Assembly (NCBI GenBank): GCA_021773115.1
Contig: JAJFKS010000027.1
Span: forward strand, 39,407-103,406
Direction: 5' to 3'
Origin: Woeseiaceae bacterium
Lineage (GTDB): Bacteria > Pseudomonadota > Gammaproteobacteria > Steroidobacterales > Woeseiaceae
Length of the DNA: 64,000 bases
Below the pieces are notes generated by a model. It was not told where the DNA came from and searched no databases. It saw only the letters and a list, made by a program, of their open reading frames with translations. Shown in pieces: positions 51,450-59,574 of this stretch (position 1 is the stretch's first letter; each line of letters opens with the position of its first letter). The translations under genes and the position numbers were made by a program.

Positions 51450-52412
51450 TCAGGACTCGTCGAAGCTTTTCGATTCGACCGGCGTCTTGAACCAGTCGGG
51501 TTTCACAATCAACAAATCCGAGGGCAGGTGCTCAAGCGTCCGTTCTGCCGTCGCGCCGATAAACAGTCGCTTCCATCGGTTGCGCGCGACCGCGCCCATG
51601 ATGACGACGTCCGCCGCTATTTTTTCTACCAGCAGGGGGAGCTCTTCATGAGTGAGGCCGGCGACGAGGTGGCTCTTGCTTGCAGACAGATTGTGAAACT
51701 GTGTGATCTCCTGGAATCGTTTCTCGTGATCGTCGTGCATCTGTTGCTCGATTTCGTCATAGGGCAGCGAGACCGGGATATACGCATTTGCAGTTGCGGT
51801 AGCGACTGCAATTCGAGGGTCGTAGGAGTGAAATGCATGCACTTCGCCATTTAGCTGCGAAGCGAGCTTCTTGCTGAGAAGCAGAATCTCGTCGTCGAGT
51901 GCTGCAGGTTTATCATTTTGGTGCATCGGGTCAATCGAGGCGACGAAAACCGGTTTCGCGGAAAAGTCTCGTGGCTTCACCAGCCAGAGCGGCATGGGGC
52001 AAGTGCGAATGAGATTCCAGTCGGTATTGCTCAGCAAGGCGCGCTGGATCACTGAATGATGGTGTGTGTCTTTGACGACAATGCTGGCTTTCGTCGCAAT
52101 GGCCTGCCTGACGACGCCTTCGAATACAGGATGGTCCCAGACGGCATCGGTCGTAACGGTCAATCCGAGCTTGCGCAGTGGCTTGGCCAGATTCTCAAGA
52201 TGTTGCTTTTGGTGCTCCAGAACCTCAGTTCTGGCCTTTTTCAGCGACGGCGAATCGAACAGGCGGTCTCCACTCAGATACTCGTTGTAGTAAACAACGA
52301 TCATGTGCAGTTCCGTGTCGAGACCCTTCGCCAGCCAGGCCGCGCGATCGAGCGCAGGTTGTTTGTTGCTGGTTGGGTCGATTACTGCAAGGATCTTGGT
52401 GATTTCATTCAT
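51450..52412 (-). CDS. tandem universal stress protein (UspE-like)
   Basis: Two Usp domains in one chain of 320 residues. The start MNEITKILAVIDPTSN matches UspE-like proteins; an upstream extension is not family-like. The first domain ends in CPMPLWLVKP. The second has the nucleotide-loop pattern VIMGAVARNRWKRLFIGATA and ends SDLLIVKP. Such proteins are induced in stationary phase, oxidative stress or low oxygen. It is a lone gene upstream of, and opposite to, the DksA-type gene, beside the nitrite reductase unit. Confidence 0.88.
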   Translation of the reverse strand: MNEITKILAVIDPTSNKQPALDRAAWLAKGLDTELHMIVVYYNEYLSGDRLFDSPSLKKARTEVLEHQKQHLENLAKPLRKLGLTVTTDAVWDHPVFEGVVRQAIATKASIVVKDTHHHSVIQRALLSNTDWNLIRTCPMPLWLVKPRDFSAKPVFVASIDPMHQNDKPAALDDEILLLSKKLASQLNGEVHAFHSYDPRIAVATATANAYIPVSLPYDEIEQQMHDDHEKRFQEITQFHNLSASKSHLVAGLTHEELPLLVEKIAADVVIMGAVARNRWKRLFIGATAERTLEHLPSDLLIVKPDWFKTPVESKSFDES

Positions 52413-52493
52413 AAGGGCACTCGACTGATCATTCGGATTGTACTGGGGTAATGAAACACCATACTCGTTGCCATGCACAATCAAATAAGGCCT

Positions 52494-52510
52494 GATGCCT
52501 AATAGGCATC
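52494..52510. promoter_or_regulatory. small hairpin in the Usp/DksA divergent spacer
   Basis: GATGCC and GGCATC form a perfect 6-bp inverted repeat around TAATA. It lies about 80 bp from each gene of the divergent pair and may be a protein-binding site; the protein is unknown. Confidence 0.3.
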
Positions 52511-52549
52511 GGTTTCTACGTAGGGTGGGTTGTGCCAATCAGGCGGTAT

Positions 52550-52564
52550 TATAATCAATTGATT
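52550..52564. promoter_or_regulatory. TATAAT element and AATCAATTGATT palindrome before the DksA-type gene
   Basis: A consensus -10 hexamer TATAAT (52550-52555) overlaps a perfect 12-bp palindrome AATCAATTGATT. A repressor at the palindrome would mask the promoter. The palindrome resembles an FNR box only loosely: the half-site spacing is wrong. No good -35 is seen. Confidence 0.35.
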
Positions 52565-52583
52565 GCCGTTGCAGGAATAGACC

Positions 52584-52934
52584 ATGCCCGAATTGCCACT
52601 TGACGAGTTGCGCCAGAAATTATTGGCGAAAAAGTCCGAACTGGGTAGCCGCCTGGATCGTATTTCTCTCAATCTGCAGCGCGGCTTTGACGCTGATTCC
52701 AAAGAAATGGCGAAACAGCTTGAGGATTCTGAAGTCGTCGACGCACTAGGCAATGAAGCGCGTGCAGAAATCCTCAAGATCGGGGCCGCGCTGGCGCGGA
52801 TAGATGAGGGGAATTTTGGTCTGTGTACGCAATGTGGCGAGGCAATCGACGCGAATCGTGTGATGGCATACCCGTACGCGGACGAATGTATTGAATGTGC
52901 GAAGGACGCGGAGCGCCGCAACGCTCACGCCTAG
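52584..52934 (+). CDS. DksA/TraR-type zinc-finger protein
   Basis: RNA-polymerase secondary-channel-type protein of 116 residues. An N-terminal coiled-coil part (ELRQKLLAKKSELGSRLDRI) leads to a four-cysteine zinc finger, CTQCGEAIDANRV and CIECAKDAE. It is shorter than DksA (about 150), nearer to the DksA-like/TraR group. It may adjust transcription of stress genes with or without ppGpp. It converges on the FixJ-type gene with 4 bp overlap. Confidence 0.85.
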   Translation: MPELPLDELRQKLLAKKSELGSRLDRISLNLQRGFDADSKEMAKQLEDSEVVDALGNEARAEILKIGAALARIDEGNFGLCTQCGEAIDANRVMAYPYADECIECAKDAERRNAHA

Positions 52935-53545
52935 AGCGTCATGTGCATCTTGACCAGGTCGGCCAGCGAGTTGGCCTGCATTTTCTCCATGACACGTGCG
53001 CGGTGAATCTCGACGGTACGTTGGCTGACATTCAGTTCAAACGCGATAATCTTGTTCGGCTTGCCAGTTACAACGAGGTCGAAAACTTCGCGTTCACGCT
53101 TCGTCAGTTTGCCCAGGCGGTCCACTACCTGCGCAACTCGTTCGCAACTTTCACGGCGTTTCTGGTCAGTCGCGAGCGCCTTGCGGATGCAATCGAGCAG
53201 TTCCTGGTCACGAAACGGCTTCTGAATGAAGTCAACAGCACCTTTTTGCATCGCTTCCACTGCCATTGGCACGTCCCCATGACCTGTTATGAAAATGATG
53301 GGTAGCGTGTTCTTGCGATTGATTAATTCCTGTTGCAGTTCGAGTCCATCGAGTCCGGGCATGCGAATATCGAGTATCAGACAGCCTGGACGTTGTTTGG
53401 ATTCCTTGCCAAGAAAGTCATCGGCTGAGTCGTAGATTTCGTACGGCAGGTTGACCGATTCCATCAGCGCTTCCATTGCAAAACGAATTGCAGCGTCATC
53501 GTCGACAATGAATACGGTGGGCGTTTGTCTTGATTGATTATTCAT
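52931..53545 (-). CDS. FixJ-family two-component response regulator
   Basis: DNA-binding response regulator of 204 residues. The receiver has VFIVDDDAAIR, phospho-acceptor Asp in CLILDIRMPG, and FITGHGDVPMAVEAM and FIQKPF. The LuxR-type output HTH is LTKREREVFDLVVTGKPNK and VSQRTVEIHRARVMEKM. FixJ-type regulators often answer to oxygen or redox. No kinase is adjacent; the PAS hybrid kinase at 43.7 kb is one possible partner. Target genes could include the nearby nirS unit; this is inference. Confidence 0.92.
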   Translation of the reverse strand: MNNQSRQTPTVFIVDDDAAIRFAMEALMESVNLPYEIYDSADDFLGKESKQRPGCLILDIRMPGLDGLELQQELINRKNTLPIIFITGHGDVPMAVEAMQKGAVDFIQKPFRDQELLDCIRKALATDQKRRESCERVAQVVDRLGKLTKREREVFDLVVTGKPNKIIAFELNVSQRTVEIHRARVMEKMQANSLADLVKMHMTL

Positions 53546-53844
53546 TGCTAATAATTGGAGCAGAACGACTGCCGATTTGCGAACTTTATTGCCCGCTCAA
53601 GGTACCGGTTCGAGCCGCCTCGTGGGCATTGCGATGTCTTAACTGCTGTATATGTCGCGGTTGTTGCCGCGAAAAGGACGCGTTTGGCACCAGTTCTGAC
53701 TTTCCTGTTCATAGTATACCTGCTGGTGATTCCGGATGCGGTACCCGCCGTCAGCGGTGACTTTATACGATGATTTGCGGAACCTGGCCTCTATTTTGTC
53801 ATGTTTTCGCTGGACTTCGAAGCGTTGAAAGCTGATGCGGTGGT
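53546..53844. other. intergenic region without recognisable genes
   Basis: About 300 bp between the FixJ-type gene and the end of the ABC exporter operon. It must carry the FixJ-gene promoter. Short open frames are present but have no ribosome-binding site or recognisable protein; no hairpin or repeat stands out. Confidence 0.5.
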
Positions 53845-54948
53845 CTAGTCGAGGCTCTTGCTAAACCGCATGGCTGCTATCGTCATTGCAATCAATGTGA
53901 AGGCAAGCAAATAGTAAAAGTCCTTGCTCAGTTCATGGAGCGGTGCCTCGCGCAGCATGATGCCGCGCGTTAGTCGGATGAAATGTGTGGTCGGCAGCAC
54001 CTCGCCGATGTACTGCGCAATTGTCGGCATGCCATCGAATGGAAACATGAATCCGGACAACAGGATCGACGGCATCAGAATAAACACCGTAACCTGCATT
54101 GCCTGGAACTGAGTGTTGGTCGCGGTGGAAATCAGCAGACCGAGCGCGAGGTTGGCGCCGATAAATGCCGAACCGGCAATGTAAAGATCGACAATACTGC
54201 CGCGCACCGGAACGTCGAACAGCAGCATGCCGGCACCGAGAATAATCGCGAGCTGTACCAACCCGATGGCGATGTAGGGGGTTACCTTGCCGATCATCAA
54301 CTCGGCAGAACTGACCGGCGTATTGATCAACAACTCGAGATTGCCGCGTTCACGTTCGCGCACAATAGCGACTGCCGTGAACAGCATCATTGTCATCATC
54401 AGGATAACGCCCATCAGTCCAGGCACGATGTTGACCGGCGTACGCCGTTCCGGATTGTAATAGGGGCGGATTTCCAAGAGTTGCTGCTGGGGTAGAGTGG
54501 TCGGTGTTGAGTCGAAAGCGATAGTCATGGCGCGCAACTGGTTCGCAACGCCAAGGATCGTCGGGTCGCTCCCGTCGACCATCAGTTGAACTGCGGATCG
54601 GGTGCGATCCACGACCCGACGGTCGAAATCGTCAGGGATGTACACACCAATTGAAATCCTTCCCCTTCGCAGCAGGTTTTCGAGATCAGCCGGACTCGAA
54701 ACCGTCTCGATAATGTTGACAACCTGCGTCTCACGCAGCTCTGCGACAAACTGTTGGGATAAATGTGTGCCGGACTGATCAACGATTGCGGTCTTCAGGT
54801 TCCGGACATCAGTATTAATTGCGTAACCGAACAGCAGGATCTGAATAATGGGCAGACCGAAAACCATACCGAATGTCAGGCGGTCACGACTGAGCTGCCT
54901 GGCTTCCTTTTTGATGATAGCGCCAAGGCGTGAAAGAGATTGTTTCAT
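53845..54948 (-). CDS. ABC-2 type exporter permease
   Basis: Membrane subunit of an exporter, 367 residues. One N-terminal helix (FGLPIIQILLFGYAINTDV) is followed by a large periplasmic domain (about residues 45-175), then five helices, the YhhJ/YbhR type. The conserved RERERGNLELLINTPVSSAE loop and a C-terminal ILLSGFMFPFDGMP are diagnostic. It overlaps the ATPase gene by 4 bp and is last of HlyD-ATPase-permease. Many relatives need two permeases; only one is encoded here, so it may act as a homodimer. Confidence 0.9.
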   Translation of the reverse strand: MKQSLSRLGAIIKKEARQLSRDRLTFGMVFGLPIIQILLFGYAINTDVRNLKTAIVDQSGTHLSQQFVAELRETQVVNIIETVSSPADLENLLRRGRISIGVYIPDDFDRRVVDRTRSAVQLMVDGSDPTILGVANQLRAMTIAFDSTPTTLPQQQLLEIRPYYNPERRTPVNIVPGLMGVILMMTMMLFTAVAIVRERERGNLELLINTPVSSAELMIGKVTPYIAIGLVQLAIILGAGMLLFDVPVRGSIVDLYIAGSAFIGANLALGLLISTATNTQFQAMQVTVFILMPSILLSGFMFPFDGMPTIAQYIGEVLPTTHFIRLTRGIMLREAPLHELSKDFYYLLAFTLIAMTIAAMRFSKSLD

Positions 54949-55886
54949 GAGACGTCGTCTGCCTTCATCGTTACGGCAACAAACACATCTTCAAGCGTTG
55001 GCTCCGTCACCGACGTTCGCGCGGGCAGTTGATGCGCTGCAAGCACTGTGCGAACGATTTCAACCGGGTCGCCAAATTGTTCCGGAATCAGGACACGAAG
55101 CCGAACCCCAAGCTGCGTGACGCTCGCGACTTCTTTGAGTTTCGCGAGAACTGACTGCGCGGCATAGGGATCTTCGGCTGAAACCTCGATGATGTTCATG
55201 CCGGTTTGAGCTTGCAGGTCTGTAGGAGTGCCGTCGGCAACCTTAATGCCCCGGTCCAGGATGGCCAGACGGTGACAACGCTCGGCCTCGTCCATGTAAT
55301 GTGTTGAAACCATAATCGTCGTACCGGCTTCCGCGAGCCGAAACAGGTTCGCCCAAAAATCTCGGCGGCTCTGCGGGTCGACGGCACTGGTCGGCTCATC
55401 CAGCAACAACAGGTCCGGGTGATGCAGCACCGCGCAGGCAAGTGCAAGCCGCTGCTTCTGGCCGCCACTCATGGTGCCAGCCAACTGGCCGGCCCGCGGA
55501 ATGAGGTCGTACTTCTGTAGCAGGTCGCCGATCCGTGCGCTGCGCTCCTGTCGAGGATAGGAATAAATCTCTGCGATGAACTGCAGGTTTTCGCGCACGG
55601 TCAGATCGCCGAATAGCGAAAACTTTTGTGTCATATAACCGATCCGGGGCTTCAGCAGGCTTGAGTTTCCCGGAATTTCTGTTCCGAGGACCGTCGCCGA
55701 GCCTTCTGTCGGCGTCAGCAGCCCGCACAGCATGCGAATCGTAGTCGATTTTCCCGAGCCGTTCGGACCGAGAAACCCGTAGATCTGGCCTTTCGGAACC
55801 TTGAGGTCGAGTGCAGTGACGGCCCGCAGGTCGCCGAACGATTTGCTAAGGCCATGTGCTTCAATGGCGAACTCGGACGTCATCAT
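54945..55886 (-). CDS. ABC exporter ATP-binding protein
   Basis: Powers the adjacent permease. The 313-residue ATPase has Walker A GPNGSGKST, Q-loop YMTQKFSLFGDLTV, signature MSGGQKQRLALA, Walker B LLLLDEPTSAVD and switch His in STHYMDEAERC. A C-terminal extension of about 80 residues is typical of YbhF/drug-exporter ATPases. The gene lies between the HlyD and permease genes with one-base and 4-bp overlaps. Confidence 0.95.
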   Translation of the reverse strand: MMTSEFAIEAHGLSKSFGDLRAVTALDLKVPKGQIYGFLGPNGSGKSTTIRMLCGLLTPTEGSATVLGTEIPGNSSLLKPRIGYMTQKFSLFGDLTVRENLQFIAEIYSYPRQERSARIGDLLQKYDLIPRAGQLAGTMSGGQKQRLALACAVLHHPDLLLLDEPTSAVDPQSRRDFWANLFRLAEAGTTIMVSTHYMDEAERCHRLAILDRGIKVADGTPTDLQAQTGMNIIEVSAEDPYAAQSVLAKLKEVASVTQLGVRLRVLIPEQFGDPVEIVRTVLAAHQLPARTSVTEPTLEDVFVAVTMKADDVS

Positions 55887-56845
55887 TAATCCAGCTGGAA
55901 TTCGACTTCGACGGGCACACCGTCTGGCAAACGCTCCCGCTCTTCCGCGACGTCTACTTTTGCCATGTAGCTCAGGCGTCCCCGGTCGCGTTCCGTCAAG
56001 GCGAAGTAGGGCGTAAACGACGCGTCGCTTTCGATCGTCCGCACAGTGCCCGCGATGGGTGACTCAAGGCCGTCGACGTAGATTGTTGCCGCCGTGCCGA
56101 TACGGATTTTAGCGCGCAGGCTTTCCGGAACGTAGACGCGGGCGTGCGGCTGCTTCGCAGCAAGGATGATCAGCACCGGTTGTCCAGCGAGCGGTCGCTC
56201 GCCGACTTCAAACAGGCGGCTGTCGAGAACTCCATCGACGGGCGCGCGTAAGATATGACGATCGACCTCAATCTGTGCAAGGTCGCGGCGAGCCCTGAAC
56301 TGCGCGACCGCCTGTTCCGCTTGCGACAGCTCCTCGAGCGTCGTACCGGCGAGTAGTTCTTCCAATTGCGCGAGGCGTAGCTTCAAATCAGCTTGCGCGT
56401 CATCGAGCGCTGCATTGGCTGTGTCGAGCTGTTCGTTCGACGCCAGGCCGCGCGTGAAAATTTCCTGTAACCGGGCTTGCTCGCTGCGCCGGAATTCAAG
56501 TCGTTGGGTCGCACCTTCGACATTCGCGCGTGCCGCTGCAATCGACTCGCTGCGCGGTCCACGAACGAGCTCATCGAGTCTGGCTTGCGATTGTTTGAGT
56601 GCTGCTTCGGCATCATGAAGTCGCGCAACAGTCCGCGAGTCATCTTGCGCGAGCAGAATCTCCCCGGCTGACACCGTTGCGCCCTCACGTACCGCAATAC
56701 GTGTAATCGGCTCCGCATAATCTGCAGTCAACTCCACACGGTCGGATGTGAGTTCGCCGACGACACGATGACTTTCGTCCTTGCCAGAGCAGGCCGCAAC
56801 AAAGCAGGCGCAGGTGAGTACGATCAATAGTGTGTTCTTCATCAT
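55886..56845 (-). CDS. HlyD-family periplasmic adaptor lipoprotein
   Basis: Membrane-fusion subunit of the exporter, 319 residues. Lipobox FVAAC (Cys19) anchors it to a membrane. Two lipoyl half-motifs surround a long coiled coil (about residues 70-195) rich in Ala, Leu and Glu, and a beta-barrel part follows. It resembles YhiI/YbhG. GGAG stands upstream; the first two codons are both ATG and spacing slightly favours the second. It is the first structural gene after the TetR regulator. Confidence 0.9.
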   Translation of the reverse strand: MMKNTLLIVLTCACFVAACSGKDESHRVVGELTSDRVELTADYAEPITRIAVREGATVSAGEILLAQDDSRTVARLHDAEAALKQSQARLDELVRGPRSESIAAARANVEGATQRLEFRRSEQARLQEIFTRGLASNEQLDTANAALDDAQADLKLRLAQLEELLAGTTLEELSQAEQAVAQFRARRDLAQIEVDRHILRAPVDGVLDSRLFEVGERPLAGQPVLIILAAKQPHARVYVPESLRAKIRIGTAATIYVDGLESPIAGTVRTIESDASFTPYFALTERDRGRLSYMAKVDVAEERERLPDGVPVEVEFQLD

Positions 56846-56855
56846 AAGACTCCAC

Positions 56856-57464
56856 TCACGCCTTTATATGCGTGAGCAATAGTTCGAGTTGGGTATCGAT
56901 CAGCTTGTCGGTGTCGAGCGCCTTTTTTGCAAACAGTGATCGCCAAACGACTGACAACATGACGGGCGCCAGGAATAAATGCGGGAGATCGTCCACCACG
57001 CTTGGGCGAAATTCGCCGCGCTCGATGCCACGACTGACAATTCGTTTGATGACAGCCAGGCCCTTGGATACGACATTGTTGTAGTAGTACTCCAGCAAGT
57101 CCGGATGCCGCGGCCCTTCGGAAATTAACAAACGAATAATGACTGCGACCGGCGAGCCCGGTACCTCTTTCAAAAACGTACTCGCTGGTCCGCGGATAAA
57201 CGCTTCGGACGACAGTTCCGTCGTCTCAACAATCTCTGTCAATGCGTCGACGCGTCGTACGACGACATTCCTGACGACGGCTTTGAAGAGTTCTTCCTTG
57301 GTCTTGAAGTACAGGTACAGCAGACCCTTGCTGACGCCGGCCCGCTTGGCAACCTCTTCAACGCGGGTCGAGGCGTAGCCCTTTTCGGCAAAGGCATCGA
57401 ACGCCGCTTCGGTAATCTCCTGTGGACGGTCTTGTTTGCGGCGCTGGTATCGCGGTTTGCTCAC
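56856..57464 (-). CDS. TetR-family regulator
   Basis: Repressor of 202 residues with N-terminal HTH (ITEAAFDAFAEKGYASTRVEE and VAKRAGVSKGLLYLYF pieces) and an all-helical ligand domain. The GTG at 57464 gives the usual length; the frame stays open for another 195 codons upstream but crosses into the promoter of the opposite ribA gene and has no family-like sequence. It lies 10 bp before the HlyD gene and is the likely regulator of the exporter operon. Confidence 0.9.
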   Translation of the reverse strand: MSKPRYQRRKQDRPQEITEAAFDAFAEKGYASTRVEEVAKRAGVSKGLLYLYFKTKEELFKAVVRNVVVRRVDALTEIVETTELSSEAFIRGPASTFLKEVPGSPVAVIIRLLISEGPRHPDLLEYYYNNVVSKGLAVIKRIVSRGIERGEFRPSVVDDLPHLFLAPVMLSVVWRSLFAKKALDTDKLIDTQLELLLTHIKA

Positions 57465-57569
57465 AGCTGGCTCGTTAATGACCCATAAGTCAGCAATTAT
57501 AGTTAATGACCAGCGGTTCAACAAGCGTCGAACGTCGCAAATAGTGGCGAATGCGGCATAATCCGCGGC

Positions 57570-58385
57570 ATGTTTACCTACATTGACCCCGCAATCCGCG
57601 AACGCCTGACTGAGCAGGGAACGCTTTTCCAGATCGATCGGGACGGCGTTCAAGTCCCCGCGGGCGCTTCCCGGCAGTCCGGCACCATCAGTATTCTCGG
57701 TCCCATTCCGTTGCCCGTGAGTCTTGCGGAGACACAGCTGTTGGTGCAGTGGTACGCCTGTGTGCGCAATACTGAGCTTGGCAAAATCGAGGAACTCGCC
57801 GACGACCTGCGAGCGCAAAACGGCCAGCAGTCCTTTGCGACCCTGGCGTCGTTCATGGCCGTGAACAGCGTGTTGATGATCGGTGATCCGCAGACCTGGA
57901 AGAATCCACTGGTTCGTGTGCACTCCAGTTGTCTTACCGGCGACGTTTTTGGCTCGGAACGCTGTGAATGTGGACCGCAACTGCGTGCTGCGATTGAGCG
58001 CATTCATGACGACGCAGAAGGTGGCATGATCATCTATATGTCGGGGCATGAGGGGCGGGGTATCGGACTGTGGGCCAAAGCCGCGACTTACCTGCTCCAG
58101 GATACCGGTGAAGACACTTACCAGGCGAATCGCAGTCTCGGACTGCCAGACGATTCGCGCGACTTCAGCGATGCTGCGTCGTTATTGAAGTATTTCCTTG
58201 GCGGTAAGCCTTTTCGTCTATTGACGAACAATCCGAAAAAAGTCGAGGACCTGACACAGAATGGTCTCACCGACATCACACGCGTGAAACACGTCACCGG
58301 TGTCGGCGACAACAATCGCCGCTACCTGAACGCGAAGAAAGGCTGGGGGCACAAACTTGATAGCGATGATCTTGACGTCGACTGA
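57570..58385 (+). CDS. GTP cyclohydrolase II-like protein, divergent RibA
   Basis: Predicted to open GTP for riboflavin or a related pteridine/pyrimidine product. Zinc cysteines appear in HSSCLTGDVFGSERCECGPQL and the catalytic Arg region in GHEGRGIGLWAKA. LLTNNPKKVEDL near the C-terminus is conserved. At 271 residues it exceeds standard RibA (about 200) by an N-terminal extension, and the usual QEGRGIG reads HEGRGIG. It may be a paralogue with a different role; no other rib gene is near. It is the last recognised metabolic gene before the repeat array. Confidence 0.85.
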   Translation: MFTYIDPAIRERLTEQGTLFQIDRDGVQVPAGASRQSGTISILGPIPLPVSLAETQLLVQWYACVRNTELGKIEELADDLRAQNGQQSFATLASFMAVNSVLMIGDPQTWKNPLVRVHSSCLTGDVFGSERCECGPQLRAAIERIHDDAEGGMIIYMSGHEGRGIGLWAKAATYLLQDTGEDTYQANRSLGLPDDSRDFSDAASLLKYFLGGKPFRLLTNNPKKVEDLTQNGLTDITRVKHVTGVGDNNRRYLNAKKGWGHKLDSDDLDVD

Positions 58386-58496
58386 TCGTCTTTGGTCATC
58401 ACGGAAATCCTGACACCTAAGCTCCGTCACTTTTGATGTCGTAACACATTGAGCCCAGATGGGTGAATTCGGTCAGTATGTGTCACTCGATATCAT

Positions 58497-58637
58497 TAAG
58501 GTGACCCCAAGACTTGCCGCTCACGAACGGCCGCTTTCGGAGAATGGGACAGGCCGGTGATCGCCACAAACAGTCGCCCAAATAGTAGTATCGAGCGAAT
58601 TGAAAAGGTCTGCAAATGACCCATTGCAGCCGGTCGC
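58497..58637 (+). repeat. array repeat R1 (first, most degenerate copy)
   Basis: Contains two copies of the family 3' module (TGACCCCAAGACTTGCCGCTC and TGACCCATTGCAGCCGGTCG) with GGCCG-n5-GGAGAA between. It separates ribA from the first small gene of the array. The region from 58386 to here shows nothing else. Confidence 0.55.
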
Positions 58638-58659
58638 ATTGTTTGACGAGGGAGTTGGA

Positions 58660-59046
58660 ATGGAGACCGAAGTTGAGTTTAGCTCTACTGCTTTTCAACC
58701 AATCTTGCCCGAGGAATTGCAGGTAAATCCTGAGTGCTACGGAGCTGAATTGGCATGGTGGGTGTGCCAGAAACTTGCCGCCGAAGGCGTTTTCGTTGCT
58801 TACCCCAATTTTGAGGACTGGGGGTGGTTTGTCGAGCATATCGTTGACGACAACGAGTATTGGTTATGCTGTGGCAATGTTGACGGCACCAAGAATCGTT
58901 GGCTGATTTACCTAAAAGCGCATGCGAAAAGCATGTTTGGACGGAATCGCGCACCCGTCGAGGCTGCAGTGCCACTTCTTTCAGCACTTCGCAAAATTCT
59001 CGATCAGAATGAAGAAGTTGACGATGTGGAGTGGCGGGCTGCTTGA
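58660..59046 (+). CDS. hypothetical protein, array gene 1
   Basis: A 128-residue soluble, acidic protein rich in Trp and Cys (CYGAELAWWVCQKLAAEGV, WGWFVEHIVDD, YWLCCGNVDG). No known family was recognised. The ATG at 58660 follows GGGAG at 58650-58654; an earlier in-frame start at 58600 lies inside repeat R1 and is less likely. The next gene begins directly after its stop. Confidence 0.65.
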   Translation: METEVEFSSTAFQPILPEELQVNPECYGAELAWWVCQKLAAEGVFVAYPNFEDWGWFVEHIVDDNEYWLCCGNVDGTKNRWLIYLKAHAKSMFGRNRAPVEAAVPLLSALRKILDQNEEVDDVEWRAA

Positions 59047-59361
59047 ATGACTGGCGAATCCAAGTTCGATTGGAGAGCACTTGCTGCGCACATAGTAGTT
59101 GCGTTGTTGGTTGGTGGTGCGATTGCCTATTTCACTGATGCCAAGTGGTTGGCTGCTTCTTTCTGGGTATCGGCTGCGATGTTCATTAACGGCTCCATTG
59201 CAAATATTGAAGACGCTCGTCCTGGCGGATTCAATAACCCTGACGGAGCTGACACCCCAGATTTCGCGAAAGGATGGGGCGCGACAAAGCACGCGTTATC
59301 CTCGCTTGCAATATTTGCGGGTCTAGTTGCCGCAGGGTTCATAGTACAAACGCAATTTTGA
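59047..59361 (+). CDS. small membrane protein, array gene 2
   Basis: A 104-residue protein with two or three hydrophobic helices (HIVVALLVGGAIAYF, ASFWVSAAMFINGSI, LSSLAIFAGLVAAGFIV) and a hydrophilic loop. The ATG is the base after the preceding stop, so the two genes are co-translated. No family recognised; it may anchor its partner at the membrane. Confidence 0.65.
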   Translation: MTGESKFDWRALAAHIVVALLVGGAIAYFTDAKWLAASFWVSAAMFINGSIANIEDARPGGFNNPDGADTPDFAKGWGATKHALSSLAIFAGLVAAGFIVQTQF

Positions 59362-59380
59362 CTCCCGCCAGCGGCTGCCT

Positions 59381-59497
59381 CTGGCCGTATCGAGAAGTTG
59401 GAGCATTAAGTGATGGCCAGGCCGCTTTAGTTCGCATTGCAGCCGGTCACCGAAAATCATGTAAACTTTCTGCAGATGACCCGAAGCGACCGTTCGA
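59381..59497 (+). repeat. array repeat R2 (type II)
   Basis: Type II copy nearly identical to R6: GGCCG-n4-GAGAAGTTGG, CCAGGCCGCT, GCATTGCAGCCGGTCACCG, ATCATGTAAACTTTCTGCAG, then ATGACC. The -10-like TAAACT is in the position where type I copies read TATAAT. Confidence 0.75.
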
Positions 59498-59574
59498 CAA
59501 AATGCCTGCATGAATGATATTTTTTTTGATTTATACACACGAACTATAGTTAGGCTACGTTCGGAATCATTGCC

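Noticed and set aside
52553..52564. FNR/Anr box before the DksA-type gene
   Set aside because: AATCAATTGATT is palindromic but lacks the TTGAT-n4-ATCAA spacing required for FNR-type sites.
57465..58049. Longer N-terminus for the TetR regulator
   Set aside because: The 195 extra codons lie antisense to ribA and its promoter; the GTG at 57464 yields a normal TetR of 202 residues.
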